A stretch of 38,967 bases of DNA from Chthoniobacter flavus (lineage in GTDB: Bacteria; Verrucomicrobiota; Verrucomicrobiia; Chthoniobacterales; JACTMZ01). The DNA lies in the NCBI GenBank assembly GCA_945878135.1, contig CAMDUL010000026.1, positions 1 through 38,967 on the forward strand, written 5' to 3'. Made by a program: the position numbers and the translations under genes. Positions 12,955 through 21,324 of the stretch are shown here, piece after piece. Below the pieces are notes generated by a model, which was not told where the DNA came from, did no database searches, and was given only the letters and a program-made list of their open reading frames with translations. The first letter of the stretch is position 1. Each line of letters opens with the position of its first letter.

Positions 12955-14953
12955 GCTTGTCGGGCCGCACCCGCAGGACGCGCATCTGGAAACCGGCGGC
13001 CATGGGCGACCCGTAGTAGGGCACCGGCTCGAGCCACGGCGGGATCGAGCCGAGCGGATCGCAGAGACGGTAGGCGAGGGATTGTTTGATCAACTCCGGA
13101 TCATCCGAGTCGAGCGCGATGCGCACCGAGGATTCGGCCAAGGTGGTGTCTTGTTGCAGCACGACGTGCGTGATGCCGCGCTCGCGGGCGAGGCGCTTGG
13201 CCTCCTCGTCACCTTGGTCCGCGAAAAAGACCGCCGCCTCGCGCACACCGTCCGTGTTTTCCCAATAGAGCGCCGCCGTGCCGCGCACGTCGCCGAAGAA
13301 ATGGAGGGCGGGGGTTTGTCCGGGGCCGGACATCACCCGCACCGGACCCATTTGCGCAAGGCGCTTCAAGTTGAAGGCCAAGTCGCGGCTGGCGATGGTC
13401 CAGGCCAGCGTTCCGTCGAGCACGCCGGCCTCGCGGCGCTTGAGATTGTCGGAAACCCCGAAGCCGAAAAAGATGAGCAGGGGCAGCACGGTGGCCGCGT
13501 AGGCGCCGCCGAGAATCCACGGGCGCCGTTTGTTTTCGCCGAGCCATTCGCCGGCGGCGCGGAGTGAGGCGAGGGCGAGGCAGGCGAGGGCGATGCTGAC
13601 CAATCCGGCCCAGCGCACTTGCACAAAGAGCATGACGATGGTGACCAGCGAGGCGCCGAGGGCGGCGAGGAGTCCGGCGCGGGTCGAAGCACGCACGCGG
13701 CTGCTCGCGGCCAGGATGCCGGCCAGCGGCAGGAGCAGGGGCAGCAAACCGAAGCGGGCCAGCAGATGGAGCGGTCCGTTGTTGCGCAGGCTGTTGGTGA
13801 ATGGTTCGAATTCGTTGATGAAGTCGTGCTGCCGCCGCATGGCGCCGTCACGCCAGGCGTGCCAGGCATCGGGTCCGGCGACGAGGGCCAGCAGCGGAAG
13901 TGTCATAATGCCAAGGGCTAGGAAAAAGCGTCCGCGCATCGCTCCGCCCGGTGCCGTGCCCGAGCGCCATGCGGCAATGGTGGCGAGAATTTCCCCCGCG
14001 GCCCAGAGCGCAGCGGCGTAGAGCGGGTGATTCACCTCCAGCCGCATGCCGAAATGCGAGGGCGCGTATTCGAAAAGATAAAGAGCCAGCGCAGTGACCG
14101 CGGCGGTGTTGCCCCACAGACGGAAGAGTGAAGGGTCGAGGGATTCTTTCTCCTCGGCGGAGCGCAGGAACATGGCGACGAACAATCCCGCACCGGCGCC
14201 GGCCAGAACGAAGATTTGCTGCGTGGCACCGATCCACAATCCCGCGGCCGCACCGGCAGCCGCGACCAGCATGGCGCGGCGGGCTGCCGCGGCATCCGGC
14301 GCCGATACCGCCTGCCGTCGTGACGAGGCCACCCATCCGCCGCCGGCCATGATGAAGCCGAGCACCAGGAGCAGCGCCGCCGTGTTGTGCATGCCATGAT
14401 GGTCGGGCCGCGCGTAGCCGTAGTCCCACATCACGGCGGGCAGGCAGGCGAGGAGGAAGATCAACGCAGCGGCATAGGCCGCGCCCCAGCGCCGGGTGAT
14501 CCACCACGCAACCAAAGCGAAGACGAGGAGGAGCAAGGCGGGGGCGGCGTAGAGTCCCCACGTTTCGATGGCTTGTGTGAGTGTCTCGCCGGTGAGGAGT
14601 GAAGTAACCGCGCCACCGGCGACGAGCCACCAGACCCAGCCCGAATTCCAATGCACCTCGCGTCCGTAGGGCACATTGTCGAGGTCGGTGTGACGCACGC
14701 GCAGTGCGTCGCCGCGGGCCACGGTTTGCGCGTAGCGCATGAAGTAATACGGATCGTTATCGAGGAAAATGCGCGGCGGATCTTTGAATTCCGGAATCAT
14801 CCCGCCCCATTGCGTGCGACCGGCCGCGCCCTCTTCGCGCGGGGCGAGGGAAGGTTTGATCCATGTTTCCTCGATGCCCCAGCTGTGCAGGAAAATGAGG
14901 ATCAGCGCGCCGAGGAAAGCAGCGGCCAAAAGAACCAAGCGGGGGAAGATCAT
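12938..14953 (-). CDS. STT3/PglB-like oligosaccharyltransferase-type membrane protein
   Basis: Protein of 671 residues with about 11-13 predicted membrane helices and a soluble C-terminal domain (from about residue 510). The first loop has FLDNDPYYFMRYAQTV and VPYGREVHWNSGWVWW, resembling the acidic loop-1 motif of STT3 proteins; a later segment reads MWDYGYARPDHHGMHN, combining WDYG and DHH elements seen in the family. Such enzymes transfer glycans from a polyprenyl carrier to protein outside the membrane. The catalytic WWDYG of true STT3 lies in the C-terminal domain, so the WDYG here, placed before the DHH, may be a coincidence; a related GT-C glycosyltransferase is the main alternative. 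Convergent with the GT2 gene. Confidence 0.65.
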   Translation of the reverse strand: MIFPRLVLLAAAFLGALILIFLHSWGIEETWIKPSLAPREEGAAGRTQWGGMIPEFKDPPRIFLDNDPYYFMRYAQTVARGDALRVRHTDLDNVPYGREVHWNSGWVWWLVAGGAVTSLLTGETLTQAIETWGLYAAPALLLLVFALVAWWITRRWGAAYAAALIFLLACLPAVMWDYGYARPDHHGMHNTAALLLVLGFIMAGGGWVASSRRQAVSAPDAAAARRAMLVAAAGAAAGLWIGATQQIFVLAGAGAGLFVAMFLRSAEEKESLDPSLFRLWGNTAAVTALALYLFEYAPSHFGMRLEVNHPLYAAALWAAGEILATIAAWRSGTAPGGAMRGRFFLALGIMTLPLLALVAGPDAWHAWRDGAMRRQHDFINEFEPFTNSLRNNGPLHLLARFGLLPLLLPLAGILAASSRVRASTRAGLLAALGASLVTIVMLFVQVRWAGLVSIALACLALASLRAAGEWLGENKRRPWILGGAYAATVLPLLIFFGFGVSDNLKRREAGVLDGTLAWTIASRDLAFNLKRLAQMGPVRVMSGPGQTPALHFFGDVRGTAALYWENTDGVREAAVFFADQGDEEAKRLARERGITHVVLQQDTTLAESSVRIALDSDDPELIKQSLAYRLCDPLGSIPPWLEPVPYYGSPMAAGFQMRVLRVRPDKLSPAQ

Positions 14954-14990
14954 CGAAGGATGATACCTGAGTGGGAAACCTGAGTGATGT

Positions 14991-15060
14991 TGTAGCGTCG
15001 CCGTCCCCGGCGCCGGTTGTTGTTTGGATAACGGCCGTCGCCGGGGACGGCGACGCTACA
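14991..15060. repeat. 22-bp perfect inverted repeat (REP-like pair)
   Basis: TGTAGCGTCGCCGTCCCCGG... (14991-15012) and its exact complement (15039-15060), TGTAG at the outer ends. Each arm holds CGTCGCCG-TCC-CCGGCG. The same stem word is used by the pair at 16238. Confidence 0.7.
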
Positions 15061-15080
15061 GGGGACTGATTTCACGCGCA

Positions 15081-15115
15081 GTTACTCGTCACACGCCACA
15101 CGTCACTCGTCACTG
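15081..15115. repeat. Imperfect heptamer repeat running into a coding end
   Basis: GTTACTC GTCACAC GCCACAC GTCACTC GTCACTG: five 7-mers in register. The stop codon of the TPR gene (15103-15105) lies inside the array, so the last residues of that protein (EEDSDE) are partly encoded by it. Confidence 0.55.
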
Positions 15116-15993
15116 TCCTCCTCCGGCGGGTTGCCGCCGGGATTGACGTTGATCGTCACGTCGAGGAAGGGAGCCACGGCGGGGTCGTTCTTGTATTTCC
15201 GGAAAAACGGGTCTTCCTGCAGGATGCCGACGAAGAGGATGGGCTGCATGCTTTGCCTCGCGCCTTCGAGCATTTGCGCGGCGGAGGCGCTTTGTCCGCG
15301 GCTCAGGTCGATGGCCGCTGCGGTGAGCAACCAGTCGCCAGCCGGCGGATCGAGTTGCACTTGCGCCTGTGTTTCGGCGATGAGCGCGTCGAGTCCGTCG
15401 CCCGCTTCAATCCGCGCGAGGCGTTGCTTGAGCGCGTAGAGCGGTTCGCCCGGGTTGCGGCTCATCGCTTGCGCGAGTTTCTCCAATGCTTCGGCCGGTT
15501 TGCCTTCGGTGCGCAGGGACTCGCTCCAATTGTAGAGGGCCATGGCGTTGGCCGGTTCGGCTTCGACCGCGGCGGCAAATTCGGTCGAGGCCGTGGCGTG
15601 GTCGCCGTCGCGTGCAGCGATCGTGCCGAGGAGAATGTGCGCATCGGTCACCGCCTCTTTTTGCGCGATACATTCGCGGGCGATCTCCGCGGCCTTCGCG
15701 TTGTCGCCTGCTTGATACGCGGCCACCGCCATTTGGTAGCGCACGCCTTTGAGATTTCCGTCCTGGGCCAGGGCTTCACCGAATTTCTCCAGCGCCTTCT
15801 CCGGTTCGCGTCCGAGTTGCAGATCGATTCCTTCGCCCAGCGCCTGCACCGCTTCGGGCACCGGTGTCGGGGTCGGGCTGGCCTCGGCGGTGGCTTCTGC
15901 GGCCGGTGCGGGGGTGGGGCGTTGGGTCAGCGACCACCAAGCAGCAGCGGCAAGAAGTAGCAGGGCAACGAGGAGTCCGAGGAACTTGGCCAT
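15103..15993 (-). CDS. Membrane-anchored tetratricopeptide-repeat protein
   Basis: Protein of 296 residues. ATG 15993 gives MAKFLGLLVALLLLAAAAWW, an N-terminal anchor or uncleaved signal, then a Pro/Ala/Glu/Thr-rich linker (PTPAPAAEATAEAS...) and about five TPR units from residue 45 on (GREPEKALEKFGEALAQDGN, YQAGDNAKAAEIARECIAQ, ALYNWSESLRTEGKPAEALE). The acidic end is EEDSDE. TPR arrays bind partner proteins; in this topology it would scaffold something in the periplasm. No partner is obvious. A possible palindromic site lies 48 nt upstream. The longer ORF from 16059 starts in the control region and is rejected. Confidence 0.8.
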   Translation of the reverse strand: MAKFLGLLVALLLLAAAAWWSLTQRPTPAPAAEATAEASPTPTPVPEAVQALGEGIDLQLGREPEKALEKFGEALAQDGNLKGVRYQMAVAAYQAGDNAKAAEIARECIAQKEAVTDAHILLGTIAARDGDHATASTEFAAAVEAEPANAMALYNWSESLRTEGKPAEALEKLAQAMSRNPGEPLYALKQRLARIEAGDGLDALIAETQAQVQLDPPAGDWLLTAAAIDLSRGQSASAAQMLEGARQSMQPILFVGILQEDPFFRKYKNDPAVAPFLDVTINVNPGGNPPEEDSDE

Positions 15994-16040
15994 GGGCTGC
16001 AAAAGTTCATGGAATCGCGGGGGAGAGCAAGCCGTCAGAT

Positions 16041-16058
16041 TGTCACAAGTCTGGCACA
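16041..16058 (-). promoter_or_regulatory. Weak 18-bp palindrome upstream of the TPR gene
   Basis: TGTCACAAGTCTGGCACA has both TGT/ACA ends and each half-site is one base off TGTGAC. On the minus strand a TTGCTC starts 10 nt later with AACTTT 17 nt beyond. It is 48 nt from the TPR start codon. Suggestive only. Confidence 0.3.
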
Positions 16059-16196
16059 CGCGGCGCGAAGCGCCGCAGTTGGCAGTGTATCAGTTGGCCT
16101 TGCATCGCTTCAGCCTGTCTCGCTGCGCTCGGCTCAGTGTTCAGTTTTGGCTAAGGCCCGTCTCGCGGACTCGGCTCAGGTGGAAAGCAGGCGCGG

Positions 16197-16303
16197 GAAA
16201 AGTAGAAGCGGCGGGGACGCTGCTTTTACCTTAAAACTGTAGCGTCGCCGTCCCCGGCGACGAATCGAACGAAATAACCGTCGCCGGGGACGGCGACGCT
16301 ACA
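16197..16303. repeat. REP-like single unit and 25-bp perfect inverted repeat
   Basis: A decayed GTAGAAGC-type hairpin (16197-16230) is followed by a perfect pair: 16238-16262 and 16279-16303 are exact reverse complements (TGTAGCGTCGCCGTCCCCGG... arms) with a 16-nt loop. The two elements belong to different stem families placed side by side. Confidence 0.7.
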
Positions 16304-16432
16304 TTGGGTGTCGGTGTGCATGTGTGTCATGAAATCTCCCCGTCTGCCACCGTCGTTACCCGCGACCAGCAACCCGCGACTCGATACTGCACGCACCGCG
16401 TGCTCCTCTGACTAACTGCTCTCTCACTCAGG

Positions 16433-16467
16433 TTTCCAGTCTCCGGTCTCCGCCTTCCCCCTGACTC
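16433..16467. repeat. Imperfect heptamer repeat
   Basis: TTTCCAG TCTCCGG TCTCCGC CTTCCCC CTGACTC in 7-nt register, in the gene-free stretch upstream of the giant PATR gene. Confidence 0.45.
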
Positions 16468-16502
16468 CGTCGGGGTAACCTCTGTTACATTTAACCCAAG
16501 AA

Positions 16503-16580
16503 CGTAGTTGAAAATTGAGTGATGAGAGCCGGAGTCCGCCGTCGGCGGACTCCGGCTCTCAACGCCTCTTCTAGAGTTAA
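16503..16580. repeat. Repeat element with 17-bp perfect hairpin; flanks recur at 37.6-38.0 kb
   Basis: CGTAGTTGAAAATTGAGTGA on the left and CTCTCAACGCCTCTTCTAG on the right flank a perfect 17-bp hairpin (16524-16540 with 16544-16560). Close copies of the two flanks occur at about 37630 and 37947, in the same order but about 300 nt apart, as though the element were expanded or carries variable contents. Confidence 0.5.
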
Positions 16581-16606
16581 AGTTGTTAGTGGTCAGATAA
16601 TTACGA

Positions 16607-16624
16607 TGTGACGGAACCTTCACA
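16607..16624 (+). promoter_or_regulatory. 18-bp palindromic operator, copy 5, with -35 hexamer
   Basis: TGTGACGGAACCTTCACA. TTGTCT starts at 16634, exactly 9 nt after it, with a weak CATTTT 17 nt further on. The next gene is the PATR/PEP-CTERM giant at 17041, which would then have a leader of about 370 nt. Confidence 0.7.
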
Positions 16625-16664
16625 TTAAAGGCTTTGTCTATCGGGCTTGCGCCGCCCATTTTTC

Positions 16665-17040
16665 GCCCCGTCGCACGAGTGTTTTGGTCCGAGGTTTGGA
16701 CGCGTGCGGCGATGCCACCAGCCATGAATGTCATAACAATGAACGAAGTCCGCATGTTCGCGAAGCCGCGCTTCGCGGGTTTTGATGCCGCGCGTCCGAG
16801 CGCCGTGCTGCCGGCGCGTTTCCTGCCGTCCATCGCGTTGCCCCCGCGTGTGCAAACCGCGCGCCGTTTGCCCACGGAAAATTTTCTCACCTCCGCCGAC
16901 CGCCCGATCGCCTCGGCCTTGCCAACTTTCGGCACGCAACGTGCTGTCTCTAGCTGCCAACTGCCAACTGCAAACTGACGACTTTTTTCTCCTGCCAACT
17001 TCAAACTGCCAACTGAAAACCGCGCTCCGCGCTTGATCCC
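16665..17040 (+). other. Long leader of the PATR gene, with heptamer repeats
   Basis: No supported gene: an ORF at 16634-16978 exists but has no family features and runs into the repeats. Heptamers AGCTGCC AACTGCC AACTGCA AACTGAC (16952-16979) and AACTTCA AACTGCC AACTGAA (16997-17017) lie just before the start codon, the last ending 23 nt upstream of ATG. Confidence 0.5.
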
Positions 17041-20000
17041 ATGAAAACAAAAACCCCGCTCCACCGCATCGCGCCGCTCTTCGCTCTCGCGCTGCTCGCA
17101 ACCTTCGCCGCCACACATGATGCCAAGGCGCAGTATCAAGTCACCACGCTTGGATCTGCTGTGGTAGAAAACTTCGGTGGAATGACAATAAACACCGGTG
17201 CGAATGCCACAAACAACAGCCTGAATATTATTCAGTTCTCTTCGGGGCTGGACAGCACAACCCAATTGCAGCGCAACTCCGCGTGGACGATGAATACGGG
17301 TAATGGTAACTTCGGGCGCTCCGGCGCGCGCGGCAATTTTACAACCGGCACTGCAAACTCGTCCGTTGGTTTTTATGCGGCGGGCAACAACTCCACGACC
17401 ACTGATCGATCGCTTGCTTTCCAAGGTGGAGGAAACGCAACGACAATGAGTTCTGTTGGTCAGTTCCAAAACGCCACCGGAAGCACAGTGACCTCCATAT
17501 TGTTTGGGTTTACGGGCGAGCAGTGGCAGATCGCGACGTCGCGCGCTTCTTTTATAACCGTCACCTACTCGACCACCAGTGCGGCGGCGGCCCTGGGGGG
17601 AACATCGCTGGCTCTCAACTTCAATTCACTTTTCACCACTCCCAACGGCACGCTGAACGGAGACAACACCGCAAATAGGACTGTCTTGGCCGCGGTCAAC
17701 ATCAGCAGTCTGAGCCTTGCGGACGGATCAAGCATCTGGTTCGCCTTTAAATACGACCGAGGTGGCACCACCGGCAGTGCCCAAATGCTCGCCATCGACG
17801 ACATCTCCGTCACCTTCAACGGCACGGCGCCGCCAGCGGGCTCCGACCTCTATTGGACCGCCAGCGGCTCCACCCTCGGTGGCACGGGCAGCTGGACCAC
17901 GGCCGGCTCGAACTGGGCACCTGACGCGGCTTCCGTCGTGGGCGCCGCTTGGGACGGAAGCAAGAAGGCCATCTTCGCCGGCACGGCGGGCACCGTCACG
18001 GTGCAAGCAGGCGGGATCGCCGCGACCAACGGCTTGGTCTTCTCCAACACGGGTTATGTCATCACGGGCGGGGACCTGACCCTCGGAGGCTCGGCCATCC
18101 TGAGCAACTCCATCACGACAGACGCCTCTGTCACGGCCACGATCAACAGCAAAATCTCCGGCGCGAATGGCATGACCAAGGCCGGGGCAGGCGATCTGGT
18201 CCTCGGAGGGGCGAATGACTACACGGGCGGCACCACGGTCAGCGGTGGCCGCCTCACCGGCACCACGACCAGCCTGCAAGGCACGATCACGAACAACGCG
18301 GCTGTGACCTTCGACCAAGGCACCGACGGGACTTACTCGTCAGCCATGAGCGGCACGGGCTCCCTGCGCAAGTCGGGCGTCGGGGCGGTGACCTTGTCGG
18401 GGGCCAACACCTACAGCGGTGGCACGGAAGTCGCCGCGGGCCGCCTCATCGGCACCACGACCAGCCTGCAAGGCACGATAACGAACAACGCGGCTGTGAC
18501 CTTCGACCAAACCACCAACGGGACTTACGCCTCAGCCATGAGCGGCACGGGCTCCTTGCGCAAGTCGGGCGCGGGCGACGTGACCTTGAGCGGGGCGAAT
18601 ACCTACAACGGCGGCACGGAGATTGCCGCTGGCCGTTTGATTGGCACGACGACAAGTCTCCAAGGCTCCATCACCAACAACGCCGCGGCGACTTTTGATC
18701 AGACCACTAACGGCACCTACGCCGGGGTGATGACCGGCAGCGGTTCGCTGGTCACGGCGGGCAGTGGTGACGTGACGCTCTCGGGCAATAGTAGCTTCGC
18801 TGGCGGCACCAGCATCAATGGCGGCGGCGTGATTGCGGCGAACAATAACGCCTTGGGCTCGGGCAACGTCGCCTTGGGTGCGCAGTCTGAATTGCTGGCT
18901 GCCAATGGTGTCTCCATCGCCAATACCATCACCGTGGCGATCGGCGCCGATATCTTTTACCAGCAGGATTTCAATAGTCTGGGGATCGATGGATTGCCGA
19001 CCGGCTGGACAGTCCGCACGGGCGCCAACGCCAGTTCCCTCGGCACGACTGCGTCCTTCGCCACCAATCAGGTGGCATGGAGTGATACCGGCGGTGCCTT
19101 CAAAAACTTCGCCTCCGCGACCGGCCTGACTTCCACCTCGGATGCTGCTGCGCAGAACGCCTCCACGGACCGTGCTCTCGGGGTGCGGCAGACGGGAAGT
19201 TTTGGAGATCCGGGAGCAGCCTTTACTTACCAGTTCAGCACGACGGGGGAGACGCTGTCGGCTATTTCTCTGGACCTAATGATCCTCAACGTTCAGACGC
19301 GCAGCACAACGTGGACCATCCAATACGGTCTCGGCGCAGCTCCTACGTCCTTCGTCGACCTGGGCACTTGGGCAGATCCCGGCACCTTCGGCACGACCCC
19401 TCTCACGCTTACGGGATTTGGGACCGCGCTGGACAACCAAGCCGATGTGTTCCTGCGGGTGGTCGCTCTCTCTGGATCTACCGGCAGCGGCAACCGCGAC
19501 AGCGTGGGGGTCGACAATGTCGTCATCTCCGGTGGCACCAGCGCGAGTGGTCTGAGCGGAACCTTGGGATCGTCGGTGGTGGGAGGCACAGCGACCTTCA
19601 GCGGTGCCGTCACTCTGGAAGGCATCGCGCGCCTCACCGCGGCATCCGGCGGTAGTGTGACCTTCTCGGGCGCGCTCGGCGGAGCGGGTGGCATCAGCAA
19701 AACCGGCACGGGCACCGTGACCCTCTCCGGCGCCTCGGCCAACACCTTCACCGGCTTGACCACCGTCACTGCGGGGACATTGCAACTCGACAAGGCGGTG
19801 GATACCGCTGCCATCGCGGGTGATATCGAAGTGAACGACGGCGCATTCCTGCTCCTTTCGTCCAGCGGCAACGTGTCCGACGCAGCGGAGATCTCGCTCT
19901 CCGGTGGCACGATCACGCGCGGCAGCGGGGTGAGCGAAGTCTTCGGTAACTTGAACGTTTCGGGTGGCGGCTTCCTCGACTTTGGCACCGGCACCGCGGG

Positions 20001-20352
20001 CACCTTGAGCTTCGGCACTTACACACCGAGCGCCTTGCTCACCATCAACAACTTCGGCCTGGGCAACACGCTGACCTTCGGGTCCGATCTGTCCGGTTCG
20101 ATCAACAACGCAGCGCTGTTCTCCTTCGATAACGGCTTCAACTCGAGTTGGAACAGCGGCACGAGCACCTTCACCATCACCGCCATCCCTGAGCCTTCGA
20201 CCTACCTCGCGGCGGCGGGCTTGCTCAGCCTCATGCTCTGGCCCTCGCGCAAGCGGTTGCTCAAGGACACGAAGAAGATCCTCGGCCTGACCCCGCCGAT
20301 GCGCGACCGGCTCGCCGCGCGCCGCGCGCAGAAGACAAGGCTCGAAGCATGA
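17041..20352 (+). CDS. Giant PATR-repeat PEP-CTERM surface protein
   Basis: Exported protein of 1103 residues. Signal peptide about 1-30 (APLFALALLATFAATHDAKA). Residues about 35-270 form a jelly-roll-like module ending AIDDISVTF. From about 275 on come autotransporter-associated beta-strand repeats: LYWTASGSTLGGTGSW, GDLVLGGANDYTGGTTV, then three 64-residue repeats (403-594), each with LRKSG..DVTLSGANTY-type turns. A second jelly-roll module (about 639-840, starting FYQQDFNSLG) interrupts the repeats. The end is IPEPSTYLAAAGLLSLML, then WPSRKRLLKDTKK and about 30 more mostly basic residues, an unusually long cytoplasmic tail for a PEP-CTERM protein. It probably forms a long beta-helix on the cell surface or in the matrix. 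Confidence 0.88.
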   Translation: MKTKTPLHRIAPLFALALLATFAATHDAKAQYQVTTLGSAVVENFGGMTINTGANATNNSLNIIQFSSGLDSTTQLQRNSAWTMNTGNGNFGRSGARGNFTTGTANSSVGFYAAGNNSTTTDRSLAFQGGGNATTMSSVGQFQNATGSTVTSILFGFTGEQWQIATSRASFITVTYSTTSAAAALGGTSLALNFNSLFTTPNGTLNGDNTANRTVLAAVNISSLSLADGSSIWFAFKYDRGGTTGSAQMLAIDDISVTFNGTAPPAGSDLYWTASGSTLGGTGSWTTAGSNWAPDAASVVGAAWDGSKKAIFAGTAGTVTVQAGGIAATNGLVFSNTGYVITGGDLTLGGSAILSNSITTDASVTATINSKISGANGMTKAGAGDLVLGGANDYTGGTTVSGGRLTGTTTSLQGTITNNAAVTFDQGTDGTYSSAMSGTGSLRKSGVGAVTLSGANTYSGGTEVAAGRLIGTTTSLQGTITNNAAVTFDQTTNGTYASAMSGTGSLRKSGAGDVTLSGANTYNGGTEIAAGRLIGTTTSLQGSITNNAAATFDQTTNGTYAGVMTGSGSLVTAGSGDVTLSGNSSFAGGTSINGGGVIAANNNALGSGNVALGAQSELLAANGVSIANTITVAIGADIFYQQDFNSLGIDGLPTGWTVRTGANASSLGTTASFATNQVAWSDTGGAFKNFASATGLTSTSDAAAQNASTDRALGVRQTGSFGDPGAAFTYQFSTTGETLSAISLDLMILNVQTRSTTWTIQYGLGAAPTSFVDLGTWADPGTFGTTPLTLTGFGTALDNQADVFLRVVALSGSTGSGNRDSVGVDNVVISGGTSASGLSGTLGSSVVGGTATFSGAVTLEGIARLTAASGGSVTFSGALGGAGGISKTGTGTVTLSGASANTFTGLTTVTAGTLQLDKAVDTAAIAGDIEVNDGAFLLLSSSGNVSDAAEISLSGGTITRGSGVSEVFGNLNVSGGGFLDFGTGTAGTLSFGTYTPSALLTINNFGLGNTLTFGSDLSGSINNAALFSFDNGFNSSWNSGTSTFTITAIPEPSTYLAAAGLLSLMLWPSRKRLLKDTKKILGLTPPMRDRLAARRAQKTRLEA
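18247..18822 (+). repeat. Three 192-bp direct repeats inside the PATR gene
   Basis: Units start at 18247, 18439 and 18631, each GGCCGC/GGCCGT followed by GGCACSACGACVAG. Units 1 and 2 are nearly identical at DNA level, unit 3 has diverged. They encode 64-residue repeats beginning GRLxGTTTSLQG. Such tracts can expand or contract by recombination and vary protein length. Confidence 0.85.
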
Positions 20353-20370
20353 AATTTCCCGGAGGAACTC

Positions 20371-20412
20371 ACTGCAAACTGAACACCGGACACTGAACAC
20401 TCCACACTAATC
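20371..20412. repeat. Imperfect heptamer repeat ending at a start codon
   Basis: ACTGCAA ACTGAAC ACCGGAC ACTGAAC ACTCCAC ACTAATC, six 7-mers with AC fixed at positions 1-2, ending one base before the ATG of the sigma factor. It fills nearly the whole gap after the PATR stop codon. Confidence 0.6.
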
Positions 20413-20413
20413 C

Positions 20414-21298
20414 ATGCTCCCCTCCTATTTTCACGAGATCGGCAAGATTCCGCTGCTCACGGCGGCGGAAGAGGTCGAGCTTTCGGAGCGGGTGCAGGCG
20501 GGGTGCGAGGTGGCGCGCAACCGGATGATCGCGGCCAACCTGCGGCTGGTCGCGCGGATCGCGGGCGAGTTCAGCCACCTCGACCTGCCGGTGGGGGATC
20601 TCATTTCCGAGGGCAATCTCGGGCTGATCAAGGCGGTGGAGCGGTTCCGCGGCAGCCGCGGCAGCCGTTTCGCGACCTATGCCGCATGGTGGATCCGTCA
20701 GGCCATGCACCGCGCGCTGGCCGAACAAGGTCACGCCATGCGCCTCACGCCGCTGGCCATGAGCAAGCTGACCAAATTGCGGCGCGCGGCGCACGCGCTG
20801 GCCGATGATTTGGGGCGCGAACCATCGGACGATGAACTGGCCGCGGAACTCGGCCTCTCTTCCTCGGCCGTGGAGCATTTGCGCAACATCACGTCGCGTC
20901 CGGCCTCGATGGACGCCACGGTCGCGGAGGATGGCGGGGCGACTTTCGGGAGCCTGCTGGCCGACGAGACGGCGGAAGACCCGCACGAGGCGCTGAGCGG
21001 GAAGGACGCCGGGCTGGAGGCCCTCCAGTTGCTCGCCGTGCTCAAGCCCCGCGAGCGGCAGGTGCTCGTCCGCCGATTCGGCCTCGAGGGCCATCCCGCC
21101 ATGAAGCTGGAAGACATCGGCCGCGAACTCGGTTGCACCCGCGAGCGCGTGCGGCAGATGCAGGATGACGCGCTCAAGCGCCTGCGCCGTGCCTTCGCGC
21201 AGCGCCGGGCGCAGCAGTTCCTGCGCGTGGTGCCGGTCCCCGCGGCAGCACCCTTGCCGCGTCCGGTGCCCGCGGCGCCCGCCTGCTGCGCGGCCTGA
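20414..21298 (+). CDS. RpoD/RpoS-type sigma-70 family RNA polymerase sigma factor
   Basis: Protein of 294 residues with all group 1/2 regions in order: 1.2 (YFHEIGKIPLLTAAEEVELS), 2.1-2.4 (NLRLVARIAGEF, DLISEGNLGLIKAVERF, FATYAAWWIRQAMHRAL), region 3 (about 110-165) and region 4.2 (LEDIGRELGCTRERVRQMQ). It lacks the long region 1.1 and non-conserved region of housekeeping RpoD, so it is more likely an alternative group 2 factor. The last 30 residues are a Pro/Ala-rich tail ending ACCAA, not a normal part of the family. It follows the PATR gene after 61 nt filled by heptamer repeats and could be co-transcribed with it. It is a candidate to act in the envelope regulon, but that is inference. 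Confidence 0.92.
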   Translation: MLPSYFHEIGKIPLLTAAEEVELSERVQAGCEVARNRMIAANLRLVARIAGEFSHLDLPVGDLISEGNLGLIKAVERFRGSRGSRFATYAAWWIRQAMHRALAEQGHAMRLTPLAMSKLTKLRRAAHALADDLGREPSDDELAAELGLSSSAVEHLRNITSRPASMDATVAEDGGATFGSLLADETAEDPHEALSGKDAGLEALQLLAVLKPRERQVLVRRFGLEGHPAMKLEDIGRELGCTRERVRQMQDDALKRLRRAFAQRRAQQFLRVVPVPAAAPLPRPVPAAPACCAA

Positions 21299-21324
21299 CC
21301 CGGACCCTTCCGCGCGCCATTGTT

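Noticed and set aside
16634..16978. 114-codon plus ORF upstream of the PATR gene
   Set aside because: Starts at the -35 hexamer of the predicted promoter, has no family features and ends in heptamer repeats; treated as leader DNA.
16327..17469. 380-codon minus ORF across the PATR promoter and 5' end
   Set aside because: It overlaps a well-supported operator, a perfect hairpin and the signal peptide region of the PATR gene; no domain visible.
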